From Deuterostichococcus epilithicus (taxonomy: Eukaryota; Chlorophyta; Trebouxiophyceae; Prasiolales; Stichococcaceae): DNA of 64,000 bases. Made by a program: the position numbers and the translations under genes. Below are positions 11,044-24,273 of the stretch, in pieces; position 1 is the first letter of the stretch; each line of letters starts with the position of its first letter. The notes below the pieces were generated by a model. That model searched no databases and was not told where the DNA came from. It saw only the letters and a list, made by a program, of their open reading frames with translations. The stretch lies in the NCBI GenBank assembly GCA_033439295.1, contig JAVTLE010000019.1, positions 1-64,000 of the forward strand, written 5' to 3'.

Positions 11044-14000
11044 ATGGACCAGCTCAGGTGAGTCTGCTGCGCAAATCGATCGGCGCCGCTGCATCACTTG
11101 CCTTTGCCATACTGGAGCAAGGAAACAGTTGACCTTACAACCGCCTGTGCGCTGCAGCATCGCCGAGACGCTCGGCAAGGGCAGGCACTCGACGGTCTAC
11201 AAGGCGCGCAGGCGCAAGACCATTAACTTCTTTGCGCTCAAGCGCGTCGACGGCTCGCAGAAGCTGCGGGTGATGCAGGAGGTAGGGTGCGAGCTGGTGC
11301 ACGAGATTGGTATTGCCTGCGGCCATGTGTTTCAGACACGCAGCCGCCGACGCCGCTTTGCTGTGCCTGCAGATCACGACCATGAACGACCTGGAGCACC
11401 CTCACGTGCTGCGGTTCCACAAGTGGTGAGCGCATGCATCACAGCCCGCTCCGAGGCAGCCAGGCTGTGAATTGCACCCTGCTGCCACAGGGCCCTGCCT
11501 GTTGCAGCAGATGTTTTCGAGCTTGGAAGGTCAGCTTCACCCGACAAGCAGCTGCAACACTACATGCGCCACGCAGGTACGAGACCAGCAAGCACGTGTG
11601 GCTGATGCTGGAGTACTGCGTGGGCGGCGACCTGAAGAAGCTGCTGGACGACGACCGCCGCCTGCCGGAGGCGTCCGTCCACGACTTTGCGCGCGGCCTC
11701 GCCTCCGCCCTGCAGTACTGCCACCACAAGGCGAGCACGCGGCTGCTTCTTGGCATGGCGTGACACTGCAGAATGCGCTGTCCTGCTCGATCCGCGTGCA
11801 GGGCGAGGAGTCACCGCGGCGGCGATGTGTCCAGAGGCAAGCACTGCCAGGGCAAGGCACCGAGTGTGGCAGTGCCTCAGAAAATGGTCGCTTCATCGCA
11901 GTCCACATGCGACCCACCCTGCTGCCATGCAGTCTGTCATCTACGCGGACTTGAAGCCATCAAACGTGCTGCTGGACGAGAACGGCCGCATCAAGCTGGG
12001 CGGATTTGGGCTGTCACGCCGCCTCGCCGTCATCAACGGCGATGAGCCGGTGCATGCGCCCCAGGTGCGCGCCGCTGGGTGCTGCTGCAGGTCACACGAG
12101 CGACCTGTTGAGGTGCCTGATCAGGTCAGGCGCTGCACACCCATGCAGTGTGAAAACCAACGACCGTTGAGACGCTGTGCTCAATGCGGTACCGACTGCT
12201 CACTCGCACCTTTCACGGAGGCGCGTGCGGGAAAATGGCTGGACTTGCACGGCAGGAGGGCGCCGTTTTCGGCTGGCCCCACGGCTGAAACCCCAAACCG
12301 TAAACGCAGGCCGACACCGGGACGCCGGGGTACAGGGCGCCGGAGTTGTACGAGGAGGGGGGCGTGCACTCGTCCGCGAGCGACCTGTGGGCGCTGGGCT
12401 GCGTGCTGTACGAGTGCGTCGCCGGGCGGCTGCCCTTCCCCTCGACCCACCTGCCGCAGCTCGTCGAGGACATCAAGTCCACGCCGACGCCACCGCTGCC
12501 AGGTGGGCGGCGCTGTCCCCCTCAAGGGAGACCAGCAGTCAAAGCAGTCAAGCACAGGCTGTTCCTGTCCGCAGACTCAATGCTTTGCAGGAGCTGGAGC
12601 GGTCGATCCTGCACGCACTGCCGACACAGGTCCGGTGGTGCGACAGCAACACGGGCAGCGACAGCCTGTGTCCCTCGTGTGCAGGCGCCAGCGCAGTGTT
12701 TTCGGACCTGGTGTTCCGGCTGCTGGACAAGGACCCCGCGACGCGGCTGGACTGGGCGGGCGTGCGGGCGCACCCCTTCTGGAAGCGCCCGCTGCCGGAG
12801 CTGGCGCTGCCCGCCGAGACGGCGCTGCAGGCGTACATCAAGCGCCAGGCTGAGCTGGCCGAGCAGGCCAAGTCAAACGAAGTGGGCGCTGGGGCCTCCT
12901 GTGCGTGCACCACAGATGGCGCACGTTATGCTCGCGAGTGTGGGGCGATGGGGGACTTGTGCTGGACCGCCGCTGCATCGTCCTGGGGGGTTCAGTGTCT
13001 TTCTTGCTTGGTCTGCGCCGCGCGTGCCAGCTCCAGGTGCGAAGGCTGTGTACGCAGCTGCAGCTGCCGGCAGTCCGGCTGCCATGCGTCAGCGGCGCGG
13101 AATGGCACACCCACACAGCTCTGCGCCCCATGTCCCCGAACCATCCCAAACCCTGTTGAGAGCACCCCGCAGGCGGAGCTTCGGAAGCCGCACGGCCCGA
13201 GCAGGAGCTCGCTGCGGGTGTCGCGCATCGTGCGGCGCAACCTGGAGGCGGAAGCGGCAAGCGCCGCCACAGAGTATGGCGCAGCGTCCGTGGGCGCTGG
13301 CGCCGCTGACGTCAGGCTGCACACGCCGGATGCGGAGGTCGACTTTGACGAGCGCATGTCGGACGCCGGTGCGCAGGCATTGGCTTGGTGGCTTGCGAAG
13401 CAGGCAGATCATATGGATATGAGGAGTGGTCTGACTCGGCAATCGCTCTTAGAATTCCTGTCTGGGGACAGGATGCAGACATCAGGTCGTGTCGCCCTCG
13501 TCTGACTGTGCCGAAATCGTGTCGAAATGGCGTGCAGCGTGCCATTCTCAATTGACTCCATGGCTGTCTGTTGACCGCAGGCGGGTCCGAGAGCGGCGAC
13601 GAGCCAGCGCCGTCCGCCGCGGTCGACAACTCCGCACTGGAGGGCGCCACAGGGAAGGACGAGCAGTCTGAGTTGGCAGCGCTGGCGGATGGCACCGCCC
13701 GCGTTTCCTTTGCGGGCTGGTCGCCGCCGCAGCAGCAGCAGCAGCAGCAGGCAGTGTCGCTGACGCCGCCCAGCGGCGGCGCTGGCGTCGCACCGCGGCA
13801 GTCCCCTCAGCCAGACGGCGCCGCCGCCATGCCGAAGCGCTCACCGTCGGCTCTTGCAGCCGCATGGGGCGGCGTTGCCTCGGACGTGTCACCAGCTGGA
13901 GCAGAAGGTGAGTGCTGCACCGAAGCCTTATTGAGATTGCATGAGGTTCATGTCTCTGATGCAGCCATTGCAGGCACGCCCGTGTTTGCCGTCAGGGCAA

Positions 14001-17000
14001 CCATGGTTTCGTCACCAGCCAAACTCGCACGTGTCGTCTGACATGCTGGCTGCCGCAGGCCGCGGCGGCCCGCCACCAGCTGAGGCGCTGATCTGGCACG
14101 CGAGCGACGAGCGCATCTCGCCGATCGTCGCCAACGTGCGCATCGAGCGCCTGGCGCTGCCGCGCTTCGACGAGCAGTCGTTGCCGATGCCAGCCTGGGT
14201 GCGCAGCAGCTGCCCGACACTGAACATTCTCTGCAGGTCTGCATCGAACGCTACTGGCTGAGCGTTGACTTTCGTCACAGCAGATCGACCATGAGGTCCG
14301 TTCCGATCTCGTATCCTGATTCTTCCTGCGAGTGACTTCCACGCCGTCCGGTGCGCTCTCTGCCGCAGGATGCGGCCCAGCTGATGGGCGCGGCGCCGCA
14401 GGACAGGGACGCCTTCCTCACGGCCGTCTTCCATGCGCTCGCCACCGAGGCGCCCATCAAGGACAAGGTGTGCAAGCTACTGTCACGGTGCTGATGCTCC
14501 GCAATCGGGAGCCTGCCAGGTGCTGCCGGTGCGGAAAGCGACGCTCCCCTTGCCCTCGCAGCGGCCAGTCCTGCGCATGACAGGCCGAGATTTTCTGCGG
14601 TGCACGGTCACAGCCTCCGAACTGACACAGCCACATGCCGCAGACCAATGTGCTGGCCTACATGGAGGCGCAGCTGTGCTGCCACACCAGCGCCGCCAAC
14701 CTGCTCGTCAACTCCGACATCGCCGGTCTGCTGGTGCGCTCTTGCGTTCCGGCCTGCAGCTGCGCGCCTGGTGGCTGCCTGGGGACACGGACAGCCCGCC
14801 TGCCGACGCGCCTGCTGCAGGCCTCTTGGCAGGCTGGCTTGACAGGGTTTCAGATGTCGCCGTCGAGCTGATGCCACCTCCAGCCGTCTGCAGCAGCCAG
14901 CGCCACCATTGAGATTTTCGTGTCCTGCCTCCAGGTGCGCATGCTGCGCGGAGCGTCGGCCAGCAGGAGTGGGCGCGAGAAGGACGGCCTCAAGGCGCGC
15001 CTAGCCGGCGTGCTGGGCCTGCTGCTGCGCCACGCCACCACCGTCGACAACAACCTCGCCGGCACAGGTTCTGAATGCGTTGCTCCTCCCTCTTTGGCTG
15101 CTGTGCTCATTGTACATCCTCCCCACGAGCATGATGGCCGGCGCCGGTGTTGAAGTGGCCGGCAAGCAGAGTTCGTATTGATGTCCGACTTGGCGTGAGC
15201 TGCACGCTCTGCCGTCACCAATGGCGACTGCATCGTAGTTCTGGCTGCCACCTGCAGGCATCGTGGAGGTGCTGACGCTGGCGGCTGGAGACAAAGGGGA
15301 AAAGGTCCAGCGGCGGGCGACTGCCGCGCTCGGGGAGCTGCTGTTTTACATCGCGGCGACCGCGGGCCCGGAGGCAGCAGCGCCGGGCGGCGCGCCCGGC
15401 GGCGGCTGGCAGGTGCCCCCAGCGGCGGTGAACCTGCTGTGCCACCTGCTCAGGCCCGGCACCGACGAGATCGCCCAGGTGCGCTGCTCGATGTTTGCTT
15501 AGCTCTTGCCCTGGATTCTCTACGCTCAGCAGCCCACAGCTGTTGCATGAGAACAGCATGTTGGCGGAGAACATGTCGCGCCTGCTGCGAGCTTGCAGGA
15601 ATCATTCAAGTCATCAGCGATGCAACAGGAACAGCCTCGACTCAGCCCTTGTGACCGTGATGTCATTGGCTTATGTGACGGCAGCACTATGCGGCGCGCA
15701 CGGTCGAGAACGTGGTCACCATGGGCAGCGCATGGGCGCGGCGCTTTGCCGAGCCGGCGCTCGTCCTCAACCTCATCAGCCTCTGGAGCATCGCCAAGTG
15801 CGTCTCTCTCGAGGGACCAACTGTCTTCTGCGCCACAAGCAGCTTGATGTCGCACGTCTCCGGCAGTGACGCCGGCCGCCTTGGCCCGCGCAACTGCAGC
15901 AGTGTGCGCAGAGACTTTTGGGTGGTGTTCTAGATGACTTGATACCAGGATTACCCTGCTGTTTCACCTGATCGAACTGAGTTTGAATTCCACAAAGTTG
16001 CTGGAACAACCTCCAAACCCAGCAGTGGCTCCCCCTTTGCGCCGCATCCTCGAACCCTGACGCTGTCTTGCGCCAGGAATGAGTCGATCCGGGGCGCGGC
16101 GGCGAGCGCCCTCGCAAGGCTTCTGCGTCATATGCCTCAGCAGCTGGCAGCTCTGGTCAGCAAGTTTGGCACCCGTATTTTCGTCAGCGGTGAGGCCCTC
16201 CCAAAGCGACGGCGCTCCTTGAAACAGTCCTCCCAAACCAATGGCGTTCTGCTTTGAAGCAAGCGCTTGATGTGCATCACATGCGGACATGCGATCCTCG
16301 GCACTGACAGCACGCACAACATCTTGGTGCTGTGGGTGTCCGCAAGAGCTTGCTCCGAGATGCAGTGCGGCCTCGCTGCAGGTCTTGCCGACCCGTCAGT
16401 GAAGGTGCAGACTGCGGCGACCAACATGCTGGCACAGGCGCTGGCCATCACAGACGTCGGGCCCCGCATCCGCGCGACCCTGCAGGCATGCCCCCGTCGC
16501 CTGCACGCCCGGAGATGACACACGGCCACTGGCAACGACACTGAGCGATGGCCAGCTGCGCCAGACGCGCTGGCAGCGCTCCTTCACAGCATGGCTGCTG
16601 TGGCATCTGCAATTCGACATGTGAACCGATTTCGTCAGTTTTGGGGGCAAGCATACCATCTCGCAGCTTGCTGGCCAGGTCTGTCTGTCCCTGGGTCCCG
16701 AGCAAGTGCCGCTGCGGTGTGGGCGTGTGGAGCGATCAGGCTGCAACTGCTGCCATGCGCAGGCGCAGCTGGACGAGCGGGGGGCGCTGTGCGCAGCGCT
16801 GGCGCTGATGGACGGCCCGGAGGGGACGCTGCGCGCCAAGGGGTGTCTGCTGACAGCGCTGCTCGTCCGCGGCTCGCCCACCGCGCTGGCCGCCGCCTGC
16901 AACGGTAGGTCGCCACCTCCGTTGGTCGTGGTCAGCCGGGCGTGCGGCAGCCGGCATGCAGCTGCAGGCAGGGCGGCAAGGTTCCGTGATGGGCTGCACT

Positions 17001-20000
17001 CACTGCATGTGTCTCAGCGCAGGAGCGACCGTATTCTGCAAATGTGTGCCCGGACTCGTACCTCATGGTACTCCTGCGATCCTCCACAGTATCCATAGTC
17101 AGAGCACAGTGATCATGCACATCATCCACGCCGTGCATCTTGCAGGCGGGCTTCCGGACAGCGCCGACAAGTTGATGCGCGAGACAGACGGGTATGCGGC
17201 CTCGGCGCTGGCGGCACTGCACGCTGAGATCGCCACCATCGTGCCAGCCATCACCGACCAGGTGTGCTGCACCGACGCGCTGTCGCGCATGTGTTGCAGC
17301 CCGGGGTGGGGACCTCACAATTCATCGATGCTCAAACAGATCACTCCGAAACTGTCCAGAGGCACAGTCGGTGCTGAAAACGGGTTCCACACCTTGCTGC
17401 AACAACAAGATGAGCGACCTGCCTGCTGTTGTTGCGTCCACAGCTGCTGGCGGTCGTGCGCGGCGGCGCGAGGCTGCGCGCCTCGGCCTGGGCACTTGGC
17501 GGTCCCGCCGCCAACTTTGCCGCCGCAGTGCCGCCGCTGCTGGCCTGCGAGGCGCTGGCCGGCGCGGCGGCGTCGCCGGGCATGGTGGACATGCTAGCCG
17601 CGGCGCTGGAGGGCACGGCTGCGGCGCCGCTCTCGGACGAGGTGGCCGCGCAAGTCAAGGCGCGTTTCCGCAGTTGCAAATTGGCAGGGGGCTTAGGTGC
17701 GACCCCGGCGTTTGAGATCCGACGTGGCTCTGCCTCACGGGCAGGATTCAGCTGCAGTAGTCTTGCTCTCAAGGTCAGGACAGGGCGCAGTCGTCAAGTG
17801 CACAAGCTAGGACATGAACGGCGTGTGGTTTGGTGTCCTGCTATTGCGGCACTTGACGACTGCGCTCTGTGCATGCGACAGCCCTCGTTGCCGTGAAGCA
17901 ATCAGGCAGAGTGTCTGTTGTGATGTGTCGCTTGCATCTGCAAACAAGCATTCGTTTCGTCCACAGAGGGGCCTTTATTCAGTTTTGACACTGCACCGTA
18001 CCGCATCGACAGGCGGAGGTGCTGGCGGCGGTGGAGGCGCTGGCCAGCCGTGCCGCGGAGGTGGTGCTGCCGCTGGGCCCGTCCATCACCGCGGCGCTTG
18101 CGCCGGCGCTGGCGGGCGCGGCGGCGGGCGCCGCTGACGCCGACACCCGCTTCCACGCGCTCAAGCTGCTGTTGGACATCTCGCTGCCGCTGCTCGCCGC
18201 GCCCACAGACCCTGAGGGTGTGCTTGGCCGATCGGCTGTTGTCCTGATGAGTGGGCAAAGCCTGCCGACAGAATCGCGGCACCTGCCAGAGGCTCCCCAG
18301 ATACCCTGTCCCACCTGGCAGCAGCTCGTGGGTGGCAGCGGCCTGTCAGCGCAGTCCTCTGTCGTGGCACATGTCCACCTGTCCACCCACAGGCATGGCC
18401 TGTACACTCAAAAGGCGAATCCCCGCCTGCCCCATGTGTGCCCTGGCTTCCAGTCGGGAACGAGCCACCGGGTGCAGCACACCGGCACATCGGCAGACAC
18501 CCTTGACATAATTGACTGGGGGCAGGCGGCGGGCGCAACTGGGCGGCGGAGCTGGAGGCGGTAGTCAGCGCGCGGCTGCTGCCGGTGGTGGGGGCGCTGC
18601 TGGCGGACGACCCGCCGCTGCCGCTGTTCACGCTCAAGCTGCTGGCGGCGCTGCTGGACGCCCGCCCCTCCTGGGCCACCCCCCTCGCCAGGTGCTGCGA
18701 CTCGGTCTGGCCCGTCCTCACCATCACCGCAGCTGGACTCGTGCTCCAGCGACGCGCCCAGGTTCTGCGGCTGCCGCTGCCACTGATGCTGCACCTGTGC
18801 TTGCCCTGCAGTCAAGCCGGGGCGGCCTGCAGGCGACAGCTGCGCTGTGTGTCGCCCTGTTGAAAGGCTACGATGGCTTCTGCCCTGACCCAACCAGGCT
18901 ACCAACGGCCGCAGGACGGAGTTGGTGCCATGCTTCGTGGAGTTCATGGCGCTGCAGCACCCCAACAACAATGTGCACAACCTGCGGGTGGTGCGCCGCA
19001 TGGTGGCCGGCGGCGCGCTCCCGCCTGGCCAGCTGCTCGACACCGGCGCCATGGACATGGTGCGCAGTGGCGGCTGCCGGCACCGCCTGCAGAGTTGCAC
19101 AACACCGTGGCTGTGGCGGAAACCTCGATCCCAGCGTATTGCTGTGCCACCATGACGACGGCGCCGATGGAGCACCGCTCCTGAAGGCCAAGACTTGCAG
19201 TGCTGGCTTGTGGGGGCTGAACCGCAGTCTAGAAGCCGCACGTGCTGCCCGACACACAGGTGGGCGCGGTGCTGATGTACACGTACAACAACCAGGTGGC
19301 GCTGTTCAAGGAGCCGGTCCTGGAGCTGTGCGCCGCGCTGCTGGCCGCCTACCTGCCTTCTGCCAACGGGCGGCCCAGTCCCTTCGGTGCTGCCGCGGCG
19401 CAAGGCACGTCACTGATGCGGGGCCCCGCATGACCCCACGGCTCTCTGCGAGCTGCTGGCGGACCGGCTTGTGATGGCAGGGCTAGTTTGGAAATGTGGT
19501 ACTGGATTGGGACTGTGGCGTCGAGTGCGCATTGTCTCCGGGTGCTGGTGTGCAGTTGCAGTTTCCTTCCTGTCTGCAGGCGCAGCGGAGGTGGCGCGCG
19601 GGCTGCTGCCAGCGCTGCCGGTGTTCGTGGAGCTCGCCAGCGCGGAGGAGGCAGGCCCCGCCACGCTGGCAGCGCAGGCCGCCGCCGGCGTCGCGCGGCT
19701 GTCGCCCCACGACGCCGCCGGTGCGGACACCAGAAAGGACGTTCGTGCATGCTGAACCAGGCCGAAGAGGGCTTCAAGGCGGGCAGCCCCGCGAAGGCTG
19801 TGTCACATTGGTGTCAGCAGTCAAGCTGGACTCGCAGAATCCTGCAGGTGAAGTGGCCAGCCGTGTCTCGCAACTATGTGAAACAAGCATCGGCACCCAG
19901 CTGGAGATCCAGCGGTTGCGCGCAGGTTCTGAAACAGCTTGCTCGAGATGCACATCAACCCGATGAATGCCACCTTTGCTGCCGCAGAGATCTTGTTCAG

Positions 20001-20457
20001 CCGGGAGGGTGCATCACTGCTGGCGGCGTCGCTGCTGGGCGGGCTGCCGGGTGCCGCCGGCGAGCCGGCGAGGCGCGGCCTGTTGGTCTGCGTCGCAGCC
20101 GCCGCAGCCGCTGCACGCGGCACTGGCGCCGCGGTCCCAGGTGCGTTTCGTCTGGATTTTGCACACAAGCGGGTCGCCAGAGCAGCCGCCAGAGGCTGCA
20201 GCTGAGCTCCAGCTGTGTCATCGTAGGTGCCGGCATGCCCCTGGATCCGGACTGCACCCCAAGTTGCTTGTGACCTGGCACCAAGCACCAAGTGCAATGG
20301 GAGGCTGTGAGCCATGGTGTTGACGACGTGTTTGTCGTTCACCGCAGATGCGGTGCAGCAGCTGCGAGCCGCGGTGCACCGGCTGATGCCCGGAGGCGCG
20401 GAGCTGGAAGCGGCTGCTGGCGAGGCGGCTGTGGCGCTCGAGGCGCTTTGCTGCTGA
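11044..20457 (+). CDS. RUK: RUNKEL/ULK4-type protein (probable pseudokinase) with helical-repeat tail
   Basis: Homologue of plant RUNKEL, a microtubule-associated protein needed for phragmoplast organisation, and of animal ULK4. A 14-base first exon (11044-11057) joins exon 2 (11158-11281) to give MDQLSIAETLGKGRHSTVYK with lysine motif FALKRV. Next come 11373-11425, 11577-11730, 11933-12064 and 12310-12502. The last of these carry LMLEYCVGGDLKKLL, VIYADLKPSNVLLDENG, GTPGYRAPELYEEGG and SSASDLWALGCVLYE; DLVFRLLDKDPATRL follows near 12,700. The HRD motif reads YAD and the DFG motif reads GFG (glycine codon 12002-12004), so normal catalysis is doubtful. After a disordered linker with a glutamine run (13731-13751), many short exons encode alanine/leucine-rich helices to the stop at 20455-20457, matching the ARM/HEAT-like tail of the family. 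The intron after CHHK uses a GC donor. Exact borders in the tail are not all resolved. Confidence 0.9.
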
Positions 20458-20522
20458 ACGCAGCAGGAGACATGTAGTAGCGCACTGACGCAGCAGGAGA
20501 CATGTACCTACCTAGTAGCGCA
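20454..20522. repeat. Imperfect direct repeat at the RUNKEL stop codon
   Basis: Two copies of a 31-38 base unit sharing GCAGCAGGAGACATGTA lie end to end (20454-20484 and 20485-20522). The second carries a short insertion. The first copy begins at the stop codon, so the unit lies in the 3' untranslated region. Confidence 0.75.
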
Positions 20523-20964
20523 CCGACATGCATTTGTCAACCGCCACCAGTGACGTGGTTTCAAGCAGCACCGACTTGGACAGTCCCAGCACATGACGCG
20601 CTCGGCTGAGAGTGAACGAAGACGACCATACCTGGACCGCTAGACTTGCTGGAAGTGGATCTAAATCCAGCAGTCTTCTGAGTTTTCCTAAGAGTACGGG
20701 CAGGCAGCCGGAATGGCACCTGTACCTGTGTTACCCCAGACGTCACAGCACTGAGTAGGCAGGATCCTGATTGTGCCTGTCACACCTCCGAGGAAGACTC
20801 GAGCCGGCATTGGCACTCGAACCTGTTGTGCAATGCGTGCAAAGACCACGACCACGTTACTGACACCGAGCGTGGATGGATCTTTACAGGCTGCCTGCTA
20901 CCGGCTTTGCAGGCAGCCACGGCGTCTCAGGAAGTCACACACTGCTATTCGACGAATGCTGCAT
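20523..20964. other. Convergent intergenic spacer
   Basis: Space between two converging genes. On the minus strand a TGTAA signal lies at 20884-20888, 77 bases after the stop at 20965. I see nothing else supported. Confidence 0.5.
20884..20888 (-). terminator. Likely poly(A) signal TGTAA
   Basis: Minus-strand TGTAA located 77 bases downstream of the stop codon of the 20965-24255 gene. Confidence 0.5.
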
Positions 20965-23900
20965 TCATGTTGCAACGGACATCTCCATCAGCACCTCCAG
21001 CGCCTCCCGCCGCACATTTTCTAGCCGCTCCAGCACGCCGCCGCCCACGGTGCTGTCATCCGCTGTCATCTCCGCCTGCGTGGTGCCCAGCGCCGTGAGG
21101 AAGCGCCCCGGCCTCACCGCGTCCGACTTCTCGTCGCCAGAACTGCAAGAAAACGCGCACAGCGTCTGCACGAGCGCTCCGGCTGGCACAGGTAATGAGG
21201 TGTCTCGCTGGAGGTGTGCAGGTGAGGCGGCACTCATGACGCGCACCGCTGGAGGCGCTGCTCGACCACTTCGACCGTGTGCCTCCCGACGTCAGCCGCC
21301 AACTACACTGTTCAGGTTACCGGGCGGAGGAACTGTGCAGGGCTCTGCGCAGCCGCGCCCTACATGTAGGACCCCGACATTTGGGCGCCCGATCGAGGCG
21401 GACCTGGCGCCGCTGGTCCGCACAGGTGCGGCGCCCTCCCAGTCCGAGGTGAACGCCTTGCGCAGGTACGCCAGCCGCCCCTCTTTGCTCGGCACCTTCA
21501 TCACCGCCTGCGCGCCGAGCCGACAAGGTGTGCCTGCTGCTTGATCACACTGCGGCTCGGCCAGCCGGAAGCGGACCCGACCGGGCTCACGAAGACCCTC
21601 CCTGACCAGTCGTCAGCACCTCAACCAAAGCACAGCCTTGGGACGCCTGCATGCCTCGGCTCGTCCGCAGGCACGGGGACGCAACCCTGCTTTGGCGCAC
21701 TGCGGCCTCGCCTGCACACGGAGCGGCTGGCGCTCTGCACCTGCAGGAAGGCGACTGCGCGGCGCGGCACGCCTCCCCGCATCGCTGCCGCCCGGTCGGC
21801 AGTGGGGCTGAACTCCCGGCCGGCATTGAACGCCGCCTCACGCGCCGCGTTTTGCACCTCCTCCCGCACCAGGCACACACGTGCCAACAGCCGCCTGCGA
21901 ATCAACACGCGCAGGTGACGGACCGCAAGCGAGTGCGGCACACGCAGCAACGTCGTCCTCGGCAACAGAATCTCCTGTATATTCCATCACGGCGAGCTTG
22001 GCTTGCATCGACGTCTCAGGCGAGGCTGTGATGCATCAGCGAAAGCAATCAACGGTCCCTGCTGCCTGCAAAGCCGCAGCCGCTACCAAATGCCCAGAAC
22101 CTGCTGTTTCCTTGCTGTTAAAGAGCTGACGTTTGTCCCCACCTGTCGGGCACCTCCGCCTTGTCTTCCATGTCCTCAATGAACTGCGAAGCCGCGACGT
22201 CCAGGCGCTCCGCGTCCACCGGCTGCTGCCCGGCGTCCAGACGGCCAAAGCCTGGAATGCGGTTGCGCAGCACCGCCTGCCGCTCCTCGCTGCATGGTGA
22301 GGTTATGAAGGCAGATGCAGTGGGGCTCCGGTGCCAGCAATACAGCAGCAATTGCACGACAGCAAGGCGAACGACCACGCTGAGCCCTGCGAGCTGATAC
22401 TGCGGCCGCATGAGCTGACAGGTCGCTGCCGCCTTCCGGCGAGCTTCGGAGGCTGGCATTGCAAAAACTGTGCATTGCGAACACAGGCACTGCCGTGCCA
22501 CGATGCGCACCTGTCCTCCATGCCGACGAGCTGGTCCAGGAGCTGTACCTCGGGCGGCAGTCGCGCCCGCACCTCCGCCACCACCTCCCGGTGCATCAGC
22601 TCCAGCCGACCTGCGCGAGGGAAGGCCGCAGGGTGGCGGCCTGGCAACCGGGGTCGACCGGCATCTGACTGCTCGACATGCAGCCGGGCTGCGCGGCATG
22701 GTGAGGCAGGGTTGCGCCCCAGAGCCCAAGCGCGACAGCCATGCAGCGTGCTCGATGTGGCGCGCCGACAGATGCTCAAAAAAATGCGACTCCGGCAGGT
22801 GCAAATGCGCAGAGTGGATCCGGACGTCTGACCACACGGCCCGGTACAGCGCCAAGGCCCCACCATGCATTGCGGCGTCGCCCTCCTGAGCGGCGGCGCG
22901 CACGAAACCGCCGAGCGTGACCAGGAAGGCCTCGTCCAACGTGTGGATGCGTGACTGCACCGCCTTGCGCACCGCTGCCTGTTCTTTCGCCTTCTCCTGG
23001 TCCGCTGCGGCACGATGCAACGGCAACATTGATGTCGTTGCTGCAGTTTCCGTGTCACTGACGGACCCAAGCCTGCGTGCTCTCGCGGACGCCAGGCAGA
23101 CTGCCTGCTGATGGCCCGCCGCTCAGCGACAACAGCAAAGGATCCATCCAGTGGCGGCGTGGCAACGCAGCACGAAAGGCGGCGATGGTGTCACGCTGCC
23201 GAGTGTGCATGCAGTCAGCAGCGCTGCACAGGCGGTCTGTGGAGCGGAGAGACTCACGTGACAGCTCCTGGCCGCTGGGGTCCGCCACGAACACGTCCTT
23301 CGACACCTCCATGATCATGGTGCCTATAATCTTCGTGGCCTCGTTGATGCGCTCCATCACTGCACAGCGGCATGGCCATGCATGGCGGATCATCAGCTTC
23401 AAAGCGGCTGCAAGCGGCATGCCACAACATGACTTGGTGGTTGCAAGCCGTCAACACAATGCCGACACATACATGCTTAACACTGCACCATCAGCCACCT
23501 GCCGAAGGAACGCAGTCCGCACTCACTTTCATCGCTGATTTGGCCCGCCATCATGCCGTCGAGGTCGGCCTCTTTGCCGTCTTTGCCGTCTTTGCCGGCA
23601 GCGGCAGCCGCGACGCTACCGGCGAGGCGATGCCGAGCTGGATTGGACCAGGAGTCTGGATGCAACCCACCAGTCGCATGGCGCAGCTGTGCAGCGCAGG
23701 CGTAGCTGTGCTGGCGGCGCATGCTGCGGAGTGAGTTGTGCATGGCGCCATTGCCACTGTGCGTGCGCAGTGCCCCAGCATGGTTCGACCCTTGGGGATC
23801 TGTGCGGCCTGAACATGACGCCTGACCGCCACGCATACCCAGCAGCATGTCGGAGGGCAACAAAATGAGTCGAGATGCAAGTATGGCAGAACGCTGAAAC

Positions 23901-24255
23901 CTGCGCAACGACTCGCAGACTCCGGCAAAGCTGGTCAGAGGATGAGTTGGTATATATATCGTGTGCAGAATGCGTTTGCCGGTGCCGTGCTGTCGAGCTT
24001 TTCCACCAATGCTTCCTTAACGTCCTGCTTCCGGGACAAGAACTCACCTCCACACAGCTAGTGGGCCATGTCCAAACCTGCTGCGCACGCTGGCAAGTTT
24101 GCTGCTGCCTCAAACGCACGCTGCTGGCAGCCGCTTGGCCCTGCGTGGGTCGCCAGAACTTCAGCCCTGCGTGGCACGTGACGTAGGAAGCGCGAGGTGC
24201 AGGCCAGCATACCATCAGCAGTGAGCACTAGGCACGCCTCCATCTGGAAGCTCAT
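20965..24255 (-). CDS. Conserved-looking helical protein, possibly organelle-targeted, function unknown
   Basis: I do not recognise this protein. Ten exons with matching phases encode 416 residues: 24255-24078, 23637-23527, 23359-23258, 23004-22864, 22610-22511, 22289-22143, 21894-21741, 21507-21424, 21302-21247, 21142-20965. The N-terminus (or from a second ATG at 24210) is rich in Arg, Ala, Ser and poor in acidic residues (SRFLRHVPRRAEVLATHAG), like a chloroplast or mitochondrial transit peptide. The rest is soluble, charged and predicted helical: GKDGKDGKEADLDGMMAGQ, ERINEATKIIGTMIMEVSKD, RARLPPEVQLLDQLV, SQFIEDMEDKAEV, VPSKEGRLAYLRKAF, ENVRREALEVLMEMSVAT. There are no membrane segments or catalytic motifs I can name. 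It is transcribed away from the membrane-protein gene starting at 24274. Gene structure is fairly secure; targeting is inferred and function is open. Confidence 0.75.
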
Positions 24256-24273
24256 CCGCAAGCGGAGCCTTCC

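Noticed and set aside
13731-13751. CAG/glutamine run as a regulatory repeat
   Set aside because: It is a short in-frame glutamine run in the disordered linker of the RUNKEL homologue, ordinary for such linkers.
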